Part shown: piece after piece, positions 5,666 to 8,903 of the stretch
Layout: the number at the start of each line of letters is the position of its first letter
How positions within the stretch are numbered: the first letter of the stretch is position 1
Assembly (NCBI RefSeq): GCF_050943655.1
Contig: NZ_JBMNPQ010000060.1
Span: 1 to 8,903 of the forward strand
Origin: Peptoniphilus_A sp050943655
GTDB lineage: Bacteria; Bacillota; Clostridia; Tissierellales; Peptoniphilaceae
Reading direction: 5' to 3'
Length of the DNA stretch: 8,903 nucleotides
The notes under the pieces: generated by a model
Seen by the model: the letters and a program-made list of their open reading frames with translations, nothing else
Told to the model about the DNA's origin: nothing
The model's database searches: none
Position numbers and translations under genes: made by a program

Positions 5666-6288
5666 AAATTTCTCATGAAGGGATTATTTAATTTTTCATT
5701 TCCCATTTGAGTCTCTGGACCATGTCCTGAAAGTACATATATATCATCATCAAGATTTTTTAATTTTTTTAAAGACTCCATCATCTTGTTGTGATCTGAC
5801 TCTGGAAAATCTGTCCTTCCAATAGATTCGTTAAATAAAGTATCTCCAGCAAACAATATATTTTTATATAAATAACATACTGAACCAAGAGTGTGACCCG
5901 GCGTTTCAATTACCTTTATTTTATTATCTCCAAAGGCAATTTCATCTCCTTCTTTTACCAAGTGGTCAACTTTAGCAGGGTTTGTCTTAAGTCCAAATGT
6001 AGATGAACGGACAGTCTCTGGTGATTCTAAAAAGTCTTTATCTTCTAAAGACATGTACACATCTAAATCATATTTTTCTTTTAATGTGGCAACAGCACCA
6101 ACATGATCGACATGACCATGTGTCAGTAAAATAAATTTAAGATTTAATTCATTTTTTTCTATTGTCTCAATAATAAGTTCACTAGATCCGCCTGGATCGA
6201 CGATAAAGGCATTTTTATCTTCATCGTATAAAATGAAACAATTTTCTTGCAACATCCCAACAACTAATTTAATAATTTTTTCTTCCAT
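5662..6288 (-). CDS. Metallo-beta-lactamase-fold hydrolase, glyoxalase II/YcbL-like
   Basis: A 208-residue cytosolic metal-dependent hydrolase. The binuclear metal site is intact: T56-H57-G-H59-V-D61-H62, GH132 in TPGHTLGS (129-136), AGD149 and SGHG with H189. The stretch SIGRTDFPESD (155-165) matches the GR(S/T)D-P segment of the YcbL branch of glyoxalase-II-like proteins, which lack the C-terminal substrate-binding domain of true glyoxalase II and are therefore single-domain at about 200-215 residues. A thioester hydrolase role is likely, but the substrate cannot be read from sequence. It starts 7 nt after dtd, with AGGTGA (6297-6292) 3 nt from ATG and the dtd TAG stop inside that site; its own stop overlaps the hemZ start. 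The position between dtd and hemZ is a common clostridial arrangement. Confidence 0.92.
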   Translation of the reverse strand: MEEKIIKLVVGMLQENCFILYDEDKNAFIVDPGGSSELIIETIEKNELNLKFILLTHGHVDHVGAVATLKEKYDLDVYMSLEDKDFLESPETVRSSTFGLKTNPAKVDHLVKEGDEIAFGDNKIKVIETPGHTLGSVCYLYKNILFAGDTLFNESIGRTDFPESDHNKMMESLKKLKNLDDDIYVLSGHGPETQMGNEKLNNPFMRNL

Positions 6289-6295
6289 AATTCAC

Positions 6296-6745
6296 CTAAA
6301 ATTCCTTGTTTGAATCCAATAAAATTGTAACCGGTCCATCGTTTAAAATTTCAACATCCATATCAGCGCCATATTCACCGTGTTCTACATTTATCCCAAG
6401 TGGTTTTGCTTTTTCTAAAAACTTTTCATACAATACATAACCTTCATCGAATTTTGCTGAACGAACATAGCTCGGTCTATTTCCTTTTCTAGCATCTCCA
6501 TAAAGAGTAAATTGGCTTACAACTAAAAGGTCTAGACCTAAGTCTAAAAGTGACTTATTCATCACTCCATCTTCATCGTCAAAAACTCTAAGCTTTGTCA
6601 CTTTCTTTAAAATATAATTTAAGTCTTCTTCAGTATCACTTGTTTCAATTCCAAGAAGAACCATAAGTCCCTTTGAAATTTCTCCAACTGTTTTGTCATC
6701 AACAGTTACTTTTGAATTCTTAACTCTTTGAACAACTGCTCTCAT
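6296..6745 (-). CDS. dtd: D-aminoacyl-tRNA deacylase
   Basis: A 149-residue cytosolic enzyme of normal full length. It removes D-amino acids (and glycine mischarged on tRNA-Ala) from tRNA, preventing misincorporation. It begins MRAVVQRV, the family's usual N-terminus. The two active-site signatures are present: SQFTLYGD (77-84) and the Gly-cisPro motif in NDGPVTILLDS (135-145, G137-P138). KGNRPSY (87-93) is also conserved. It lies 4 nt downstream of the relA/spoT homologue, a very common pairing in Firmicutes, so it is almost certainly co-transcribed with it. An AAAGG (6759-6755) about 9 nt before the ATG is the only ribosome-site candidate, so coupling to the upstream gene probably contributes. 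Confidence 0.96.
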   Translation of the reverse strand: MRAVVQRVKNSKVTVDDKTVGEISKGLMVLLGIETSDTEEDLNYILKKVTKLRVFDDEDGVMNKSLLDLGLDLLVVSQFTLYGDARKGNRPSYVRSAKFDEGYVLYEKFLEKAKPLGINVEHGEYGADMDVEILNDGPVTILLDSNKEF

Positions 6746-6749
6746 AAAA

Positions 6750-8894
6750 TCACGCCTTTATACGGTACACATCAAGAACATTATCTACACGTTTTAATTT
6801 TTCTATTAATCTTTCTAGCTCACTAGTGTCTGTTATATCTACAGTAATATTTATGACAACATCGCCATTTTTTAGTGTTTTGGCATTTAAATAAGAAATA
6901 TTTAATTTCAAATCTGAAACTTTTATTGCAATATCGCTAATTAAGTTTCCTTTGTCAACTGCTCTTATTTCAAGAGACGCTTGGTAGCTTGCTGAGTCTG
7001 TGTTTTGCCAGTGCACTTCAACAAGTCTAGATGGGTCAGTGTTGTTAATTATATTTTGACAATCTTTTCTGTGAATAGAAATTCCTCTTCCAATTGTGAT
7101 ATATCCTATTATGTCATCTCCTGGAACTGGTGTGCAGCATTTTGCAATTCTTACATTAACTCCGTCAACACCCTTTACCTCTATTCCTTGATTGTTTAAA
7201 TTTCTTCTAGAAATATTTTCAGTAGATTTAACATCAACTTCTTTTTTATTGTAGCGATTATAAATATCCGTTAATTTTGCAAAAACTTGATTTATTGTAA
7301 TTGTTCCAAATCCAAGTGCAGCGTATAAATCATCAATAGTGGAGAAGTTCATCTTTGATCTTACTTCTTCTAGCCATTCGTCTTTTACAATGCTGTGAAC
7401 TTGATATCCCTGTCTCTTTGCTTCTTTTTCAATTAAGTCGCGTCCTCTTTCAATATTTTTGTCTCTATCTTTAACTTTAAAATATTGAGAAATCTTCTTT
7501 CTAGCTTGAGGGCTCTTTACAATCTTTAACCAATCAAGTGAAGGCGCAGAGTTTGGATTAGTAATAACTTCAACTATATTTCCGCTCTTTAATTTATAAG
7601 TTAGTGGAACAATTCTTCCGTTAATTTTTGCCCCAACACATGTATTACCAACTTGTGTGTGAATTCTATACGCAAAGTCAATTGGAGTTGATCCTTCAGG
7701 CAAGTTTAAAACGTCGCCACTTGGAGTAAATACAAATACTTCGTCGGCAAAGAAGTCAATTTTTAATGTGTCCATAAAGTCGTTTGGATCATTTACGTCT
7801 TTTTGCCATTCAAGCAGTTGTCTTAGCCAAGTTAAGTTTTCGTCAAAAGAAGTTGTCTTGTTTACTCCAGCTTTATATTTCCAGTGGGCTGCGATACCAT
7901 ATTCAGCAGTTTGATGCATTTCATAAGTTCTTATTTGAACTTCAAATGTCTCGCCATTGCTATCAATTACTGTAGTGTGAAGTGATTGATATTTATTTGG
8001 CTTTGGCATTGCTATATAGTCTTTAAATCTTCCTGGTATTGGCTTAAATAATGAGTGCACAACTCCAAGTGCGCCGTAGCAATCTTTTACTGAGTTTGTG
8101 AGAACTCTTACAGCTGAGAGGTCATAAATCTCGTCAAATAATTTCCCTTTTTTATTCATCTTCTTATAGATTGAATAAAAATTCTTTGGTCTTCCACTAA
8201 TTTCACATTCTATTCCAACTTCTTTTAGATGTTCATACAATGTGTCGATTAGACCATTTATTAACTCTTCTCTTTCACTTCTTCTCTTGTTTACCATTTC
8301 AACAAGTTCGTAATATCCATCTTTGTCCAAATATCTAAGTGAAAGGTCTTCAAGTTCCCATTTAATTTTGCTCATACCAAGTCTATCAGCAATAGGTGCA
8401 TAAATTTCAATGGTTTCAGTAGCCTTTTCAATTTTCTTTTTCTCAGTCATGTATTCCAAAGTTCTCATGTTGTGCAATCTATCGGCAAGCTTAACGATAA
8501 TTACACGAATATCTTTGGCCATGGCAAGAACCATTTTTCGAATATTCTCTGCTTGTTTTTCTTCTTTATTTTTATAATTTAATTTTTTAAGTTTTGTAAC
8601 TCCATCTACTAAGTCGGCAATTTCTTCGCCAAATTCGTCTTTTACTTCTTCATAAGTTACATCTGTATCTTCTATGACATCGTGAAGTAATCCAGCAATT
8701 ATTGTTGGAGTATCCATATTCATGTCCGCCAAAATAAGTGCAACATGAAGAGGATGGATTATATAATCTTCTCCTGAGTTTCTCTTTTGACCTCTATGCT
8801 TTTCTTCTGCCAATAAATACGCTCTATTTATTAGGTCGAAGTCTGCATTTTCATTATATGATTCTATTTTTTTAATTAAATCGTCAATTAACAT
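6750..8894 (-). CDS. rel: Bifunctional (p)ppGpp synthetase/hydrolase (RelA/SpoT homologue, long Rel type)
   Basis: A 714-residue stringent-response regulator that makes (p)ppGpp from ATP and GTP/GDP on stalled ribosomes and hydrolyses it. The HD hydrolase domain (about 20-150) is intact: H47, H71-D72 in HDVIED, and D138 in ADRLHN, so hydrolysis should be active. The synthetase domain (about 200-340) has GRPKNFYSIYKK (234-245), RFKD (289-292), KYQSLHTT (301-308) and EVQIRT (318-323); the RxKD form is the one found in bifunctional enzymes. TGS follows (about 382-444), then the conserved-cysteine domain with C586-C587, H608 and C612, and a C-terminal ACT domain (about 641-714). I chose ATG 8894 because the protein then begins MLIDDLIKKI, matching clostridial Rel proteins. 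A GTG at 8903 is in frame, but GTGA there looks like the end of an AGGTGA ribosome site cut by the window edge. It is the first gene of the relA-dtd unit, whose promoter is outside the window. Confidence 0.95.
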   Translation of the reverse strand: MLIDDLIKKIESYNENADFDLINRAYLLAEEKHRGQKRNSGEDYIIHPLHVALILADMNMDTPTIIAGLLHDVIEDTDVTYEEVKDEFGEEIADLVDGVTKLKKLNYKNKEEKQAENIRKMVLAMAKDIRVIIVKLADRLHNMRTLEYMTEKKKIEKATETIEIYAPIADRLGMSKIKWELEDLSLRYLDKDGYYELVEMVNKRRSEREELINGLIDTLYEHLKEVGIECEISGRPKNFYSIYKKMNKKGKLFDEIYDLSAVRVLTNSVKDCYGALGVVHSLFKPIPGRFKDYIAMPKPNKYQSLHTTVIDSNGETFEVQIRTYEMHQTAEYGIAAHWKYKAGVNKTTSFDENLTWLRQLLEWQKDVNDPNDFMDTLKIDFFADEVFVFTPSGDVLNLPEGSTPIDFAYRIHTQVGNTCVGAKINGRIVPLTYKLKSGNIVEVITNPNSAPSLDWLKIVKSPQARKKISQYFKVKDRDKNIERGRDLIEKEAKRQGYQVHSIVKDEWLEEVRSKMNFSTIDDLYAALGFGTITINQVFAKLTDIYNRYNKKEVDVKSTENISRRNLNNQGIEVKGVDGVNVRIAKCCTPVPGDDIIGYITIGRGISIHRKDCQNIINNTDPSRLVEVHWQNTDSASYQASLEIRAVDKGNLISDIAIKVSDLKLNISYLNAKTLKNGDVVINITVDITDTSELERLIEKLKRVDNVLDVYRIKA

Positions 8895-8903
8895 TAGCTT
8901 CAC

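Noticed and set aside
7005..7975. Plus-strand open frames opposite the relA/spoT homologue
   Set aside because: Short antisense frames within conserved synthetase, TGS and C-terminal domains, with no supporting signal.
8895..8903. GTG at the right edge as the start of the Rel protein
   Set aside because: It is only the window edge; ATG 8894 gives the usual N-terminus, and GTGA upstream looks like the tail of an AGGTGA ribosome site.

Overview
This is an ordinary housekeeping stretch from a low-GC, AT-rich Gram-positive anaerobe. The order relA/spoT homologue, dtd, metallo-beta-lactamase-fold hydrolase, hemZ, then aspS is a Firmicutes/Clostridia arrangement. The short AT-rich genes, hemZ-type radical-SAM protein and RseC-like protein suggest the Tissierellia/Peptoniphilus-Anaerococcus-Finegoldia side of that group. 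That taxonomic placement is inference from gene order and composition only. Every supported gene lies on the minus strand, so transcription runs from high to low coordinates; I found no credible plus-strand gene and no RNA gene, mobile element or CRISPR array. No gene-free gap exceeds about 160 bases.

Region A (8903 to 2784) is one tightly packed transcription unit: bifunctional (p)ppGpp synthetase/hydrolase (complete to within a few bases of the window edge), D-aminoacyl-tRNA deacylase, a glyoxalase-II-like hydrolase, HemZ, and a divergent MurE-like Mur ligase. Gaps are 4 and 7 nt, then a 4-nt ATGA overlap, then 2 nt, so the five genes are almost certainly co-transcribed and partly translationally coupled. 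Their promoter lies outside the window.

Region B (2783 to 2629) is the only real intergenic space, 155 nt. It holds a good sigma-A type promoter (TTGATA, 17 nt, TATAAT) immediately after the MurE-like stop codon, then a leader of roughly 117 nt with a small GNRA-capped hairpin and a long hairpin whose base abuts the ribosome binding site of aspS. It lacks the T-box consensus.

Region C (2628 to 1) is a second unit: aspS, an RseC/SoxR-reducing-system-like membrane protein, and the N-terminal 136 residues of an unrecognised membrane-anchored coiled-coil protein that runs off the left edge. Gaps are 10 and 7 nt, with stop codons embedded in the next gene's Shine-Dalgarno sequence.

Thematically the genes cover amino-acid starvation signalling, tRNA charging quality control, and redox or cell-envelope functions. 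I see no strong evidence for an undescribed multi-gene system. The two items most worth a second look are the MurE-like protein, whose N-terminal half is normal but whose C-terminal signature motifs are replaced and which sits where hisS is often found, and the structured non-T-box leader of aspS.
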